Assembly (NCBI RefSeq): GCF_000350225.1
Contig: NW_005179373.1
Coordinates: 62,001-126,000, forward strand
Length of the DNA stretch: 64,000 nt
Reading direction: 5' to 3'
From: Chondrus crispus
Lineage: Eukaryota; Rhodophyta; Florideophyceae; Gigartinales; Gigartinaceae
Shown piece after piece: positions 8,639 through 19,856 of this stretch (positions are counted from its first letter, which is position 1; the number at the start of each line of letters is the position of its first letter). Under the pieces are notes generated by a model, which saw only the letters and a program-made list of their open reading frames with translations, did not search any database and had not been told where the DNA came from. The position numbers and the translations under genes were made by a program.

Positions 8639-11600
8639 CCCGCCACTCTCAGTGTGGGTACCCTCCGCTTTTAACGGCATCTCGTAAACGCTGTCCCAGC
8701 TGTCGTCTCTCGTCCAACAATTATTCCTCAACGAATTTTTCCTCGGCAAGGTCTCCATCGAAAACACAAAATGAAGCGGGGAGGGGGGTCCCCTTCGTCC
8801 TCCTCCGGTCTCTTAAGCATTCGGGGCAACCAGCTGTCGAAGTTAATATAGGCCTTCGGCGTTCGATCACTCAGAGCAGTCGACAAATCAGCACTGTCGA
8901 AAGGGTCCACCGGTTCGTTCACCATCATCCCAGAGCTCTGCTCTCTCCCCTAAATTACTAAATGCCAAGTCCGTCTCAGGCCGCTACGCGACGAAGCATT
9001 TCAACCGACCTGGTTTCGTCCTTCTTTGTCACTTCGGCTACGAACGGTCGTCTTTTAGACATCAGCCTGCGTGTGATCAGTGTCGCACAGTCGACAGTTT
9101 CAAACGTCTACGATCAGACACAGCTGATGTAAAATTACACTCAGTCTCGCTGTCAGCTTTTACGTCACCCACGTCAGCCATACGCACTTCTCAAAGAAAA
9201 AGTAGTGAAATCCATCGTTCGTGACGCTATCCCTTTGATCTACTTCCCTTGGGATGAGAACTGGTACGTTCTTCGTACCGATGCAGTACGTTACGATGAT
9301 TCTTCTTGACCGACGAAGTTCTCCTTCCCTGCGCCGCACGGTCTAGGTTCACCCTCAACGAGCGCCGCTCGGCACAGTAGCAAGTGGCTCGCCTCGGCCG
9401 TTGTCAATCTGGCCAGGGGGTTCGTTCGGGCAGACCCATAACATGAGTGAGTGTTAAATCATCGATTGTTCGAACGTTCGTGCTTCGATGGCATGCTATC
9501 GCCTAGAACGGGCGTCGATTTTCGTTGTTACGAATAATTCGCACAGAGGCGTCATTTCGCTTTATACCCAAACATCCCCGCTTTCAAAGCAGGGACACCA
9601 AATTGGTGCGGTTTGATCCGGCTGACGAGCAAATACCCTTCAGACCATCGCGTCTCTTCTCCATTTTGTCTTGACGACCGACGCACCGTGTTTCTTTTCC
9701 AAACGATCCAATCTTGATTCGACGCGTTTCGTAATGTAAAAGCCAGCGCCATACAGTAGCCTCCTTCAACAATTATTGATTCTCTTTTTGCCCTCTGGAC
9801 CCTGTGCATCGGCGCGGCCTCACGTTCCGCCTTCGTAAGAAATAGGATCCGGCCACGGAGCGGGGAAGCAAGATATGAACCAAATAAATAACAAGATAGG
9901 AAAATTAAACAAGGATGAATGAATGAAGAGCATGGTGAGGGATAGCGACGGGGACCATCCCAATACATCGCTTGAGGTATGGGCGAACATGTGACCTTGG
10001 CGACGGTATTTTTCGCACGCAGCAGACGGATCGTCGTCAAGTTGCTCATCGAGTGAAGCTTTCTTCCGTTAGAATGGTTCTTAGCGAGATGACCATACCG
10101 ATGAAGGAGGGCGTGAGTACCTTGATCTCCTCGTTCATAAAGCGGTCACTTCCCGTTTCCATCCTCCTCTCTATTTTTTTTCTTTCTCTTCAGTACCTTT
10201 CAGTCATAAACCGAGGCTTTTGCGAACATCAGTAGTCGTCGGCTCTCGATGGGTAGTCAGAACAACGGGTTCGATCTGCGTAGTATTGGGGGTTCCCCCA
10301 TGCGCGCCGCCTGAGTCACCTGGACATCGTTTTCCGAGGCGTCCTCTCTAGACCCAATACACAGAAAATTTAGCTTCGTATCACTCAGTTCATCGGGACC
10401 TCATTTCCGATGAAGACTCCCCAATTTTGCCCCTTTTTCTAAGCTGTTGGCCCTAGCTGCTGTTAGGAATTCCCGTCGGTAGTAAAACGGAGCAGCCACC
10501 AGTAGAACGGCTTCGTGGGAGCGGATTCTCATTACGAGCACGACCTCGGTTTCCGAATAAACTTCGGTCCTTCGGACTCTTCGCCCTCCACTTGTAAAGT
10601 ACTGTCCTCCTGGCCGGTCGACGGAACTTCGTGGCGTAACGCCCTTGCGCAATGAACAGCAGAACAACTCGTTCTTCTTCTCAGTGTGACACACCGCATG
10701 GTTACTTGATGGTGATTGTCGGTTCGCCGCTCTGAATTGTTCTTGGGGCCTCGATCGGTTGGCGTCGCCACTCTTTTCCGTCGCCGTTCGCGACGCGGGG
10801 TTCGCGCTCTGTGCGTGAAAGAAAACAAACATAAAAAAAAATAATAATAACAAAGACAAAAACGGAAACATAGGAAAGATATGGGGGGGGTTATGGCGGC
10901 AGGCCGGTAAGCAAGTCACTCGTAGTGTGGCGTCGATGCGGGAGCGACAAAGCTCCTCCGTAATGATGATGTTTCACGCCGCGCTGTGTAGCCGTGTACT
11001 TGCACGTGGTGTCGATGGGTCAGGGCAACAGTGGTCCATGTGGACCCATCTTCTCGCTCGTCGAGCGGGGTTTAGGTGTTGCGAACGAACTTGGCAAGTG
11101 CTCTCATGTGCGATCGATCGCAACTTCGCCGGTGGCGAGCCCCTAGCATTTGTGCAGTCGGCGGTGGAGGTTGCCAACAACGTTTCGTACAAGTGCGGGC
11201 TTTTTCCTTAATTGCAGTTAATGTTTCGACGTACGGCCGGAGTTCAGTCTGCGACTCGTGCTGATCATTTGACAGCTTACCAGCAGCGAGCCCCAATTTC
11301 TTTTGATTAAATCACACCCCATGAGGGCGGATTGTCGATCTAGGCGTCACATCACGTGCACGCGGCGGCCGCGTGTGATCGTATCCAAGGAGGTAAATTA
11401 CCCCGGCCTGAGACTACAGTACATCTTCCCTTCCACGGCCTGGCCGCGCGGACCATTTCATTCATGGACGGGGGTCCCAGGCAAAATCGCTTGAGTCTTT
11501 CGTTTCCCTTCTCCTAACTCCGAGGGGTCTCGTTTCCGGCGACTGTCCTTACTCTCTCTCCGCGACGCTGGTCACTGCATCACTTCAAACTCGAGAGCCT

Positions 11601-11899
11601 CCTGATGGGGACCATCCCCAATACAATTCCAACATTTCACTCGCGGTCTTATCACGTCCCGCATCATTCACTTCCTCTCGATCGGCCTCCCTCGCGTGCG
11701 CCTCTACATCAGCTGTATCTTTTCCCCTCCTTCTCCCTCGACTCGAGGGTAACCCGCTCGTCAGTCCCTTTTTGCAAAGGCGTTCCCGACGGAAGACTGC
11801 CTGACTCCTCTCGCTCCGACTTTCCTTGCTTGCGGACCCGTTCGTTTCGAACTTCTGACTCTTCCGTGTTTCCTAATCGGCTGATTCTATTGACGAGGC
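8639..11899. other. Non-coding spacer between antisense ORF and pol 3' end
   Basis: About 3.3 kb inside A1 with only short overlapping ORFs that lack convincing features. It includes an A-rich, simple-sequence patch at about 10825-10875 on the + strand. The part at about 10930-11900 has patchy resemblance to 42693-43455 downstream of the pol copy of A2, so it is family A 3' untranslated sequence rather than a foreign insert. I see no further gene. Confidence 0.6.
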
Positions 11900-14800
11900 C
11901 TACTCCGCTCGCGCGTGCGCGACTTGCGGCGGCAAGAGTAATTTCTTCCTTTGGAAATACGTGACGGCCGCACTGCGGGGCAATTGCTCAATGGGCTCCC
12001 ACGTCGCGTCCTCGGGCGCATAACCGTACCATTCCACCTTGAGAATCAAATTACCATTTTGATAATCATGGTCGACGACCCGGTCGATTACATATTCCGT
12101 GTTCTCTGTTTCCTCTCCTTTCTCTGAACTGTTTCCTTCCCCCTTCTGAAGATCTTCCAACTCGTCCTCTTCTCTGGACGTTCCGAGCTCGCGTAGGTTT
12201 GGAGGTGTCTCTGCTGTCGGCGTTTGACCAACTAAATTATCCTGGTCCCTCGTCGTAGGCGCACGGGTGTGAGGACGTTCCTCGTCCTCCGTTGCCTCTC
12301 CTTCTTCGTTTAACTCCGGCTCTCCCAGGAACTGTAGCGCTTGACGTAGGCCGGTTATCCGCGCATGGTCCATTGGGCTTGGGGCTAATTCCACCCTGTC
12401 TCGCGATACGCGTTCCTCCTGATCGCCAATGGCAATGACTACCGTATGTTGATCCGATCTTCTGACCTGATAAGGCCCTGTAGCGACTTGTGCGAGCTTA
12501 TGTTTCGGTTCGCTAGCCGTGCCCTGCTCCTTCCGGAGGAACACGTAGGACCCTGTTGGGATCTCGTATTGCGGCTTGCGAAGGCGTGCGTCGAAATTTC
12601 GCTTGTACCGGGCTTGTTCCTTTCGCAAACTCCTATCGGCGCTTCGCATTAGGCTCTCCAACCACGACTGCCATTTCAGGTAGTATGCTCGTGACGAGCT
12701 GAAGTTCTCCAAAGTTGGTTGCGCTTGTAACGCAATGTTTCTCGGCGCCCGAGCCAACACCAGCTCAAAGGGCGCAATGTTCGTAGTTCGATGAACTTGT
12801 GTGTTGTAGGCGAACGTCACAGCGTCGCTAAATAAGTCCCAGTCCTTGGGATGCTCTCCAACGTATTTTCGCAACGCGGAAGTCAGCGTGCGGTTAAATC
12901 TCTCAACTTGGCCGTTGGCTTGCGGGTGGTACGTAGTCGTGAACACATTGCGTATGCCAAGAATTCGGCAGACATTCTGAAAGAACCGGGCCGTGAACTG
13001 TGCTCCATTGTCGGACAGCAGCTTGACCGGCGGTCCGTACACGAATACCCAATGGTGAACGAACGCTTGTGCGATGAGCGCAGCTGATATCTTCTTCAAC
13101 GGTACGGTTCGTACCAGTTTCGAGTATCGATCGCTGATCACGAGAATATACCGATTTCCTCGTTTAGTTGTAATTAGCTCGCCGAGGATGTCGATGGCGA
13201 CAAATTCCAGCGGCGCTTTGGGCGTGAACAGCTTCATTTCCTTCGTGTTTTTTCTTAACTTCACCCTTTCCCGCGCACATGCGGCGCAATTCTTCGCGAC
13301 TGCATAGCAGTCTAGGGCCATCGTAGGCCAATAAAAATATCTTCTCAAAGTCTTGTAAAGTTTCCTGCCTCCCGGGTGGCCTGCCAATTTTGCGTAGTGG
13401 CTCAACCCTAGGACGCGGTCCCTTAACGATTGTGGTATTACCACTTGTACAAACTCCGCCGCGGTACGGCATAGAGTTCCTTCGAGTTCTTCGGTCTCCG
13501 TGCTGAACGTTCTCACCTTTCCGGCGTCCATTTCTTCCTTGATGCGGTTGCAGAAGGGGTCGACGGCTTGCTCGCGAATGAGCTCCTCCGGAGTGACAGC
13601 CTGGAATTGATCCAGGCGATCAGGGGCGGTCCCCCCCTCAAGAGCGAGGATGTCGTCTGCCGCGTCAAAACTTTCCTCGTCCTCCACTGTACCCTCGGCC
13701 GGTTCGGCCATAAAGCATGGGATTTCGTCGTCGATTTCGTCGACGGTTTCTCCTGCGGTTCGCAACCTTGACAAAGCGTCCGCCTGGCTGTTAGCCTTTC
13801 CCTTTTTGTACTTGATTTCAAAATCGAATTCCGAGAGGCGTAGCCTCCATCGGATTAATCTCCCGCTGGGGTCGGTTACGTTCATCAACCACCTCAATGA
13901 GGCATGGTCGGTATGCACGACGAAGTGCTCGCCATATAGATATGGTCTTAAAGTCTGTACGGCCCAAATTACCGCTAGACATTCTTTTTCTGATACAGAA
14001 TAGTTTCTCTCGGCTGCGGCTAACGTTCTTGAAAAGAACCCGATGGGTTTGCGTTGCGCATCCGGGTGTGTTTGAAATAGTGCAGCGCCTATTTGGTAGT
14101 CGCTTGCATCGGTATCTACCGAGTAGGGTAGGTCCTTCTTCGGCAGCGCCAACACCGGCGGTGCCAAGATGGCGTCCTTGAGCTTATGAAAAGCTTTCTT
14201 GCACGGTTCGTCGAATCCTTCCAACTGGACCGGTTGTCCTTTCTTCAGTAGTTGGTTTAGAGGCCGCGCGATTTTCGCATAATGCGGAACGAACCTGCGG
14301 TAGACATTGCAGAGTCCCAGGAAGCTCCTGAGCTGTGTCTGTGTTCGCGGGTACCGCACTTGTTCCAACGCGGCGGTTCGCGCGACATCGACTTCTAGCG
14401 TACCTGGGCGGACGACGTGGCCCAGGTACTTGATCTTTTCCACGAAAAATTCGCACTTGCGAAGCTTGAGCTTGACACTTGCCTTTTCCAATACGGAAAG
14501 TATTTCATCCACGTGCACGATGTGCTCCTCCCACGACTTGCTAAAAATGATTATGTCGTCTAGATACACCAAGCAGCATTTCCAACGGAACGGAGAGAGC
14601 AGGATATCCATTGCTCTCTGAAACGTCGCTGGCGCGTTAGTTAGCCCGAAGGGCATTCTTGAGAAGCGATACAGTCCTGAGTGACACGAAAATGCGGTCT
14701 TGTCGCGGTCGCCCTCAGGGATAGGCATCTGCCAATATCCCGAAATCGCGTCCAACGCGGAGAAAACCTTGGTGTCACCAAGCGAGTCCAGGCACTCATC

Positions 14801-16591
14801 CATGCGCGGTAAGGGGTACGTGTCCTTCACCGTTACTGCGTTCAGCCTGCGGTAGTCTACGCAAAAACGCATTGACCCATCCGGCTTTGGCACCAGCAAC
14901 ACAGGCGACGCCCATTCTGACTGCGCTGGTTCTATCACTCCTGCCTCCAACATCTTCTGCACCTCTGCATCTTCTACTTCGCGGGCTCTAGGTCCGGCCC
15001 GATACGGGGCTTGTGCGATGGGGCGAGTCTCGGGTATCAACTCGATCCGATGGACGGTGGTATTAATTTCGCCAAGCGTCCCATCCCACATCCTTGAATA
15101 CTTCTTCAACATCCGACGGAACCGCTCGCGCAGCCGGTCCGGCACGTGGCTCAGGTCGAGTTCCTCCACGTCCGGCGGGGGAGGCTCAATCCGCCGCTCC
15201 GGCGTCGTAGTTGCCGTCGCGGAGAGCTCTGCCGACCGTTCTTCTGGCTGGTCCTCGCGCGCTTGAGCCGACGGTTCGCCTCTTTTCTCGCCCGTAGGCG
15301 TCTTGGGGGAATTAGGAAAATTCTCCTTCTTCCTTTCTTGAATTCCGAGAACTTCACCAATGGTGGTTTTGCTCTCGAGCGCGGCTCTCGGGTGCGGAAA
15401 TAATTCTGCCACCACTTGGCCTTTTTGCACCCTGACAGGGTACGTCCTAAAATTCGCAACGAGTAAACGAAATGGCCTGTCAGGCTCAACCTGAACGACA
15501 CCATTCGTGCACGTCAACCCGTGCCTTTCGTACAACGACGAGTACGGCTGAACCACCACCAAGCCCGCCCTCTTCGAGGTGCATTCCACGACGCGTTGCG
15601 TCCCTCGCTCGATAGTTTTGGCTCTTGCCACTTTTACCTTAGGGGAAATTCGCTCCCCCTTTCCATCATTCTCGTCCTCTTCCGCGACGAGATTCTTCTT
15701 CCCTTTTCTCGTCGAGAACCGCCTAACTATCGGAACCTCCGAGAAATCCGCCAACTCAACCGTTTTCTTCCTTGGATAAATTGCTTCCACAAACCGGTCA
15801 CAGTAGTCCACGCCTAGAATTAGCAGGACGGCTAGTTTTTCGCATACAATAAACTCGGCTGCGGCCACAAATTTTCCAAGCCTCACAGGCATTCTAATTG
15901 TGCCGAGAGTCCGGAGTGGCCTATTGTTCGCGTCGCCGATATCTTGGGTCGGTCCGTAGGACACTAGAGATTCCATTCCAGCTGGGAGTTCCAATTTTCG
16001 CACAAGGTTTAGTCCCGCGCCGGTGTCTAAAACAGACAACACCCGGCTCATCAATCCAATTGTGGGTCCGATGTCCGCGTAAACTTTGTAGTTTTTTCGC
16101 GCAAGGACCAAAATCTTCTCGGGACACTCCCTTCGCTTAACCCTGTACCAGGGTCTTCGAACTTCTTCCAGCGGATGATCTCGGGCTCGGCTTAAAATTT
16201 TCTTGACTTGAGCTGGCCCTTTGGGTTTATCCACCAATCCAACAACCTCCTCCTCGAGGCCTGATTTTTCCCTTAGAGACGGGGAACGGGGCTGAGCCCC
16301 GGGCACAGTACGTCGACCCTGTGCCTCTCGCGACTCATGCGAGATTCCCCTCTCTAGTTTTCCTGCCGTTGCGGGATCCTTCTCACATCCGACGGCGCGG
16401 GCCCCGCGGTGGGCCCTCTGAAGGGTTGGTTGGACCTCGGCGTTGAAGCACTCGGCGTGCTCGCCGTCTGTTAATCGAACCAATTCTTGGCCTTCAGGTA
16501 ACTCGTCGATGGTATCCCTAACCTCTCCATCGGAGACAACGCCTCGTAATTTTCCAAAACTCGGTGCATTTCCCGGAGGGAAAGAATGCAC
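11900..16591 (-). CDS. pol: Family A1 pol polyprotein, 1563 aa, intact
   Basis: A complete Ty3/Gypsy pol that carries out cleavage, reverse transcription and integration. Domains by residue: aspartic protease (DTGAG at about 189); reverse transcriptase with YLDD at 676-679 and FGLTNAPATFQRAMD upstream; RNase H starting near VDTDAS (about 825); integrase with an H-x-H-x-C-x-C zinc site (SHYAKLAGHPG at about 1063, then CAAC) and D, D, E at AIDIL (about 1132), LSDNG (about 1193) and QVERF (about 1229); a GPY/F module (ATGPYQV); and a chromodomain at about 1498-1550 (EYVIDRVV, WYGYAPEDATWEP). It overlaps the end of gag by 121 nt in the -1 phase, which fits -1 frameshifting, though I saw no clear canonical slippery heptamer in the overlap. 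The listed Met may not be a real start. Confidence 0.97.
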   Translation of the reverse strand: MHSFPPGNAPSFGKLRGVVSDGEVRDTIDELPEGQELVRLTDGEHAECFNAEVQPTLQRAHRGARAVGCEKDPATAGKLERGISHESREAQGRRTVPGAQPRSPSLREKSGLEEEVVGLVDKPKGPAQVKKILSRARDHPLEEVRRPWYRVKRRECPEKILVLARKNYKVYADIGPTIGLMSRVLSVLDTGAGLNLVRKLELPAGMESLVSYGPTQDIGDANNRPLRTLGTIRMPVRLGKFVAAAEFIVCEKLAVLLILGVDYCDRFVEAIYPRKKTVELADFSEVPIVRRFSTRKGKKNLVAEEDENDGKGERISPKVKVARAKTIERGTQRVVECTSKRAGLVVVQPYSSLYERHGLTCTNGVVQVEPDRPFRLLVANFRTYPVRVQKGQVVAELFPHPRAALESKTTIGEVLGIQERKKENFPNSPKTPTGEKRGEPSAQAREDQPEERSAELSATATTTPERRIEPPPPDVEELDLSHVPDRLRERFRRMLKKYSRMWDGTLGEINTTVHRIELIPETRPIAQAPYRAGPRAREVEDAEVQKMLEAGVIEPAQSEWASPVLLVPKPDGSMRFCVDYRRLNAVTVKDTYPLPRMDECLDSLGDTKVFSALDAISGYWQMPIPEGDRDKTAFSCHSGLYRFSRMPFGLTNAPATFQRAMDILLSPFRWKCCLVYLDDIIIFSKSWEEHIVHVDEILSVLEKASVKLKLRKCEFFVEKIKYLGHVVRPGTLEVDVARTAALEQVRYPRTQTQLRSFLGLCNVYRRFVPHYAKIARPLNQLLKKGQPVQLEGFDEPCKKAFHKLKDAILAPPVLALPKKDLPYSVDTDASDYQIGAALFQTHPDAQRKPIGFFSRTLAAAERNYSVSEKECLAVIWAVQTLRPYLYGEHFVVHTDHASLRWLMNVTDPSGRLIRWRLRLSEFDFEIKYKKGKANSQADALSRLRTAGETVDEIDDEIPCFMAEPAEGTVEDEESFDAADDILALEGGTAPDRLDQFQAVTPEELIREQAVDPFCNRIKEEMDAGKVRTFSTETEELEGTLCRTAAEFVQVVIPQSLRDRVLGLSHYAKLAGHPGGRKLYKTLRRYFYWPTMALDCYAVAKNCAACARERVKLRKNTKEMKLFTPKAPLEFVAIDILGELITTKRGNRYILVISDRYSKLVRTVPLKKISAALIAQAFVHHWVFVYGPPVKLLSDNGAQFTARFFQNVCRILGIRNVFTTTYHPQANGQVERFNRTLTSALRKYVGEHPKDWDLFSDAVTFAYNTQVHRTTNIAPFELVLARAPRNIALQAQPTLENFSSSRAYYLKWQSWLESLMRSADRSLRKEQARYKRNFDARLRKPQYEIPTGSYVFLRKEQGTASEPKHKLAQVATGPYQVRRSDQHTVVIAIGDQEERVSRDRVELAPSPMDHARITGLRQALQFLGEPELNEEGEATEDEERPHTRAPTTRDQDNLVGQTPTAETPPNLRELGTSREEDELEDLQKGEGNSSEKGEETENTEYVIDRVVDHDYQNGNLILKVEWYGYAPEDATWEPIEQLPRSAAVTYFQRKKLLLPPQVAHARAE

Positions 16592-18660
16592 GTTGGCGCG
16601 GCGTGCCCCTTTTCATAGCAATGATAGCACACCAGACCGTGCGTCTTGACCGGATACGGCGTCCTAGGTCCTCCACGGGCCGGCGGAATTCCTTGGCGTT
16701 GCGGCCTTCCCATCCAGCCCGGCCTCCGAAACGTCGTACCCTTGTCTTCCATCGGAATGCGCGGCGCCGGCGTGTGGCCGCGCCCCCGAAACATCATCAC
16801 GGGATCCGTGGGCTCTGAAAACGACTCCGTCGTGTATGCAGGCGTCGGTAAAGTTGACGACCCGCTGTCCCCGTAGTCCTCGTGTCCGTAGCCCTCCGAT
16901 GGCTCAATGAACTCGCCTTCGGCTACTAACGCTCCTTCGTAGTGATTTTCGCTACTTCCATGCGCACCGCGCTCATCTGACGCGGACATGGACTCGGCTA
17001 AATGGACTGCGGCGTGACTTTTGCGACCGGGATAAGAAGCCCTCGGCTTCTTCCCCGCCCTGAACGTCGACGGCGTCTGAATCGTGACCTTCTTGGTCTT
17101 CTTGTCCTTAGCGCGGCTCGCCGAGCCATGCGCCTTCGCGTAATTCACTAGTCTCAAAAATGAAACGTCCCGATTGTCTTGCCGGTATTGAGATACCATC
17201 GGCTTGATACTCGAATCGAGTCCTTCAATAAACATCGTCATCTGTTCTTCCATCGAATATACGTTTCCACATCGGTTGCTTGCGTCCGTCAGACGGATAT
17301 AAAATTCCATCTCGTCCTCAGACGGTCTTTGCTGAACTTCTCGCAATGCGAGCACGGCTTGACGGATCGCCTCGTCGGTTGCGAAACTCCTCAACAACCA
17401 CTGTACGGCCTCTGGCCAAACGGATATCTTTCCGTGATGGGCCCCGGCCGTCTGAGACACCGAAGTGTACTGTCTCAAGGCGATGCCGCTTAAAAATTCA
17501 GGCAACAAGCGGATCGCTTGCCCCTCGTTCATTTCTTGAGTATCAAACTCTTGAACTAACTTTGCCAAGAAATCCAACACAAGGACCCCGTCCTCTCCTG
17601 TGAACGTGTTGTCCTTCTTCACCTTAGGCGGGATATCTCTCCTAATTTTTCGCACGGCGGTCCGCCGGGAACTTGACAAATATGTCTGCGGGTTCCGCAA
17701 GCGGTACGTTCGGTACGAAAGTAACTTCTTGAAGAGGTAGGTGGTCGGATTCAGCTCCTCCAACTCCTCCCATCGCGGCCCGCGCCGCGTTGCAACATCT
17801 TCGGGCTCCGCGTCCTTGTCTCTCCGCGAGGCGGACGAAGTGACTCCGCCTCGTCTGGAGGAAATTTTCTTGCTTGACGAAATTCCGTTTCCGTCTTCTG
17901 AACGGCGTTCGAAATCGCCTGAATGGTTCGACGAACCGCCGTTACCATCTTCGGAGGGACCAAGCGACTCCGACTGTGAGTCGCGGTTCTCCGGATCGTC
18001 ACTACAGTGACCCTTGCTTGCACGTCGCTTGTCCTTCTTCGAGGGCTTCGACTTAGAACTCCGTTGCCGAGCGGGCTTGTCGTTCTTCGACCGACGGTCG
18101 CCCTCTCTACCCGAAGGGAGCGGCTCGTCGTCCGATCCTTGCGGAGCTTGATCCGCGGCCTGCTCGAGGTCCTTGAGACGTTGCGCGGCGCGATCGAATC
18201 GGTCATCGATGCTTGTTCTAAATTTTCCTAAGGACTCCAAGGCTTGATTCGCGTCGCGCCTCGCGTCCTTGACCGAAATTTTCAACGAGGCTAGGACCTC
18301 CGGCTCCAGACCGTCGGTCGCCTCACCTCGCTCCTTCTCGACGAGATCCGCTCGAGCCGACAGCTCTCCCAAAACGGTGTGGAACTCGGATGCTTGCAAC
18401 TCTAGTTGCTTCCGGACGAGGGCTAATTCAGCCTCGAGATTTTTCTTCGCTTCTTCGCGAATTTCGCTGCTCATCTTCTCCAATTTCTCGTCGAGGTCAG
18501 TCTTGTCTGCAGCTATCCCCGCAGGTGATTCTTGATCTCCGGGGTCCGTGGCTGTATTAGCCTGGCTCCGGGTGCGAGGACCCCTAGGGATCCTCGACGC
18601 TCGTGCCGATCCGGCTCTGCTCGCCCCGGGACCGACGTCCCCGGGTGCGCTTGTTGACAT
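16471..18660 (-). CDS. gag: Family A1 gag, 729 aa, intact
   Basis: Structural protein of the particle. ATG at 18660 is the first Met after the PBS region. Residues about 20-45 are basic and Ser/Arg-rich; about 55-115 is a strong coiled-coil-like stretch (EKLEKMSSEIREEAKKNLEA); about 190-300 is very charged, rich in Lys, Ser and Asp. The capsid core starts near residue 310 (LSYRTYRLRNPQTYL, then FTGEDGVLVLDFLAKL). A CCHC zinc knuckle CYHCYEKGHAAPTC lies at about 676-689. The C-terminus continues past the knuckle into the pol overlap. Longer than a typical Gypsy gag (usually 300-500 residues), mainly through the N-terminal coiled coil and charged region. Confidence 0.95.
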   Translation of the reverse strand: MSTSAPGDVGPGASRAGSARASRIPRGPRTRSQANTATDPGDQESPAGIAADKTDLDEKLEKMSSEIREEAKKNLEAELALVRKQLELQASEFHTVLGELSARADLVEKERGEATDGLEPEVLASLKISVKDARRDANQALESLGKFRTSIDDRFDRAAQRLKDLEQAADQAPQGSDDEPLPSGREGDRRSKNDKPARQRSSKSKPSKKDKRRASKGHCSDDPENRDSQSESLGPSEDGNGGSSNHSGDFERRSEDGNGISSSKKISSRRGGVTSSASRRDKDAEPEDVATRRGPRWEELEELNPTTYLFKKLLSYRTYRLRNPQTYLSSSRRTAVRKIRRDIPPKVKKDNTFTGEDGVLVLDFLAKLVQEFDTQEMNEGQAIRLLPEFLSGIALRQYTSVSQTAGAHHGKISVWPEAVQWLLRSFATDEAIRQAVLALREVQQRPSEDEMEFYIRLTDASNRCGNVYSMEEQMTMFIEGLDSSIKPMVSQYRQDNRDVSFLRLVNYAKAHGSASRAKDKKTKKVTIQTPSTFRAGKKPRASYPGRKSHAAVHLAESMSASDERGAHGSSENHYEGALVAEGEFIEPSEGYGHEDYGDSGSSTLPTPAYTTESFSEPTDPVMMFRGRGHTPAPRIPMEDKGTTFRRPGWMGRPQRQGIPPARGGPRTPYPVKTHGLVCYHCYEKGHAAPTCILSLREMHRVLENYEALSPMERLGIPSTSYLKAKNWFD

Positions 18661-18735
18661 CGCTCGTACGAGCGGACCTACGCAGCAAAAAAAGTTACAA
18701 ACAAAAGAAAATAAAAAAAGAGTCCGTTACCCAGA

Positions 18736-18840
18736 CCACTTTTGTAGAGTGTCTCCAGACCGAGACTGTCGTCGACAAAAATTCTAGGTCGGGTCTCCTG
18801 AACAGTAAACAGAAATTCTAGGTCGGGAGACCACTTTTGT
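18736..18840 (-). repeat. Duplicated PBS/LTR-end block of family A
   Basis: The block next to the LTR contains two PBS-like units (TTCTAGGTCGGG at 18782 and at 18816 on the + strand), and a further LTR-end-like ACCACTTTTGTAG near 18736. The A2 copy has the corresponding arrangement at 50283-50400. The proximal unit at 18816-18833 abuts the LTR and is the functional PBS candidate. Confidence 0.6.
18816..18833 (-). promoter_or_regulatory. Family A1 primer-binding site
   Basis: On the minus strand TGGTCTCCCGACCTAGAA, four bases after the 5' LTR. The same 18-mer follows the family B LTRs at 30154 and 51446, and on the minus strand at 21052-21069, so families A and B use the same tRNA primer. Confidence 0.9.
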
Positions 18841-19856
18841 AGTGCAATGCGCCTGTCAGGCAGAGACCGCGGTCCGATGGTCCAGCAAAAACAACAACAG
18901 CAACAAAAAGAAGAACTGCCGACGGCACAGCGCTACGGAGTGTCCGATTCTCCCTTCTCCGTTTAAACGAGCTTGCGACTCGTAGTAGGTCGGATCCCTG
19001 ATGGGGGGGGCACAGACAAATAGCCCGGCCCGGGATCGGTGTGGTAGAGACTTGCGAAGAGATCTGCTCGACGAGTGTGGAGTGGGGCGCGTACGTAGGT
19101 ACCCCGGTTCCACTGGGTTGTAAGGCCAATGGTCGTTGAGCTTCTTCGACACCTTGTAACGCGACAAGGCCTTCGACGGGGGCGTTGCAACGCAGCCCGA
19201 CGGGATGAAATGAAAGTAGCAGCGCTACGTCAACCGTGCCGCCCGATGGCTCGAAACACCTACACCGGTTCGGTCGCAACCGACCCCGATGGTACCAACA
19301 CTGGCTCGTACTACGACGGAGCCCTTCGAGGGAGACGTCGTTGCAACGGTCTCCGTCGGAAAATGGGTCACAGTAGCAGCGCTACGTCAACTGTGTCGCC
19401 CGATGGCTCGAAACACCTACACCGGTTCGGTCGCAACCGAGGCCGATGGCACCAACACAAGATAAGGGAAAAATAGGTAGAATTAGAGATAGAAAAGAAT
19501 AGGGAAATAAAGGAAAGAGAAAAGGGAACCCCGAGCGATAGAGGATGCCGTAGGCTTAGGTAAAAGGGAGCGTCTTGATAGAGACGGACTTCGACCAAGG
19601 CGACATTCAACTCCGGCAACTCGGGTTGGTTTATTGACTTGTTCGGTCAAAGGGCTAAGTTATATAGAGCCCCGCCGGGGCGAGTACAGTAGCTCCCGGC
19701 TCTAGATTCTAGATCTAATTAGTAAATAAAATTAAATAATTAAAATAATCGTGCGCTTCGTCGCACACGTGTGTCCCCCAACCCCGGACTTCAGTATCCA
19801 ATTTTTTCCTTTTTCACTTCCTTTTTTCCCCTACCCGAGACGAGTATTGCACTACA
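18838..19856 (-). repeat. Family A1 5' LTR
   Basis: A 1019-bp LTR, TGTAGTGCAAT to ATTGCACTACA, same orientation as and nearly the same as 5844-6863. The minus-strand transcript would start within it. It abuts family B gag sequence at 19857. Confidence 0.95.
19660..19667 (-). promoter_or_regulatory. TATA-like box of family A LTR
   Basis: CTATATAA on the minus strand, about 190 bp from the LTR start. It is conserved in the other copies (6665-6672; plus strand at about 27742). A CACGTG palindrome lies about 85 bp from the LTR start, upstream of it. Confidence 0.5.

Larger units (their letters stand above)
5844..19856 (-). mobile_element. Complete family A chromovirus-type retrotransposon (A1)
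   Basis: On the minus strand, order is 5' LTR (19856-18838), PBS, gag, pol, a 3.3-kb non-coding stretch, an antisense ORF, PPT and 3' LTR (6863-5844). The two LTRs are about 1.02 kb and differ at a modest number of positions by eye, most of them in the last 60 bp of the + orientation. Gag and pol are open. The 14.0-kb size is unusually large. The two outer flanks (GCAAC left, GGTCA right) do not match and belong to different elements (family C pol on the left, family B gag on the right), so there is no target-site duplication. Confidence 0.9.

Noticed and set aside
9552..11296. Short ORFs of 70-170 aa between the antisense ORF and pol of A1
   Set aside because: No motif, overlapping frames on both strands, no counterpart in A2; treated as non-coding.
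16471..16591. Canonical -1 slippery heptamer in the family A gag-pol overlap
   Set aside because: The phase fits -1, but I found no clear X XXY YYZ in the gag frame within the overlap.
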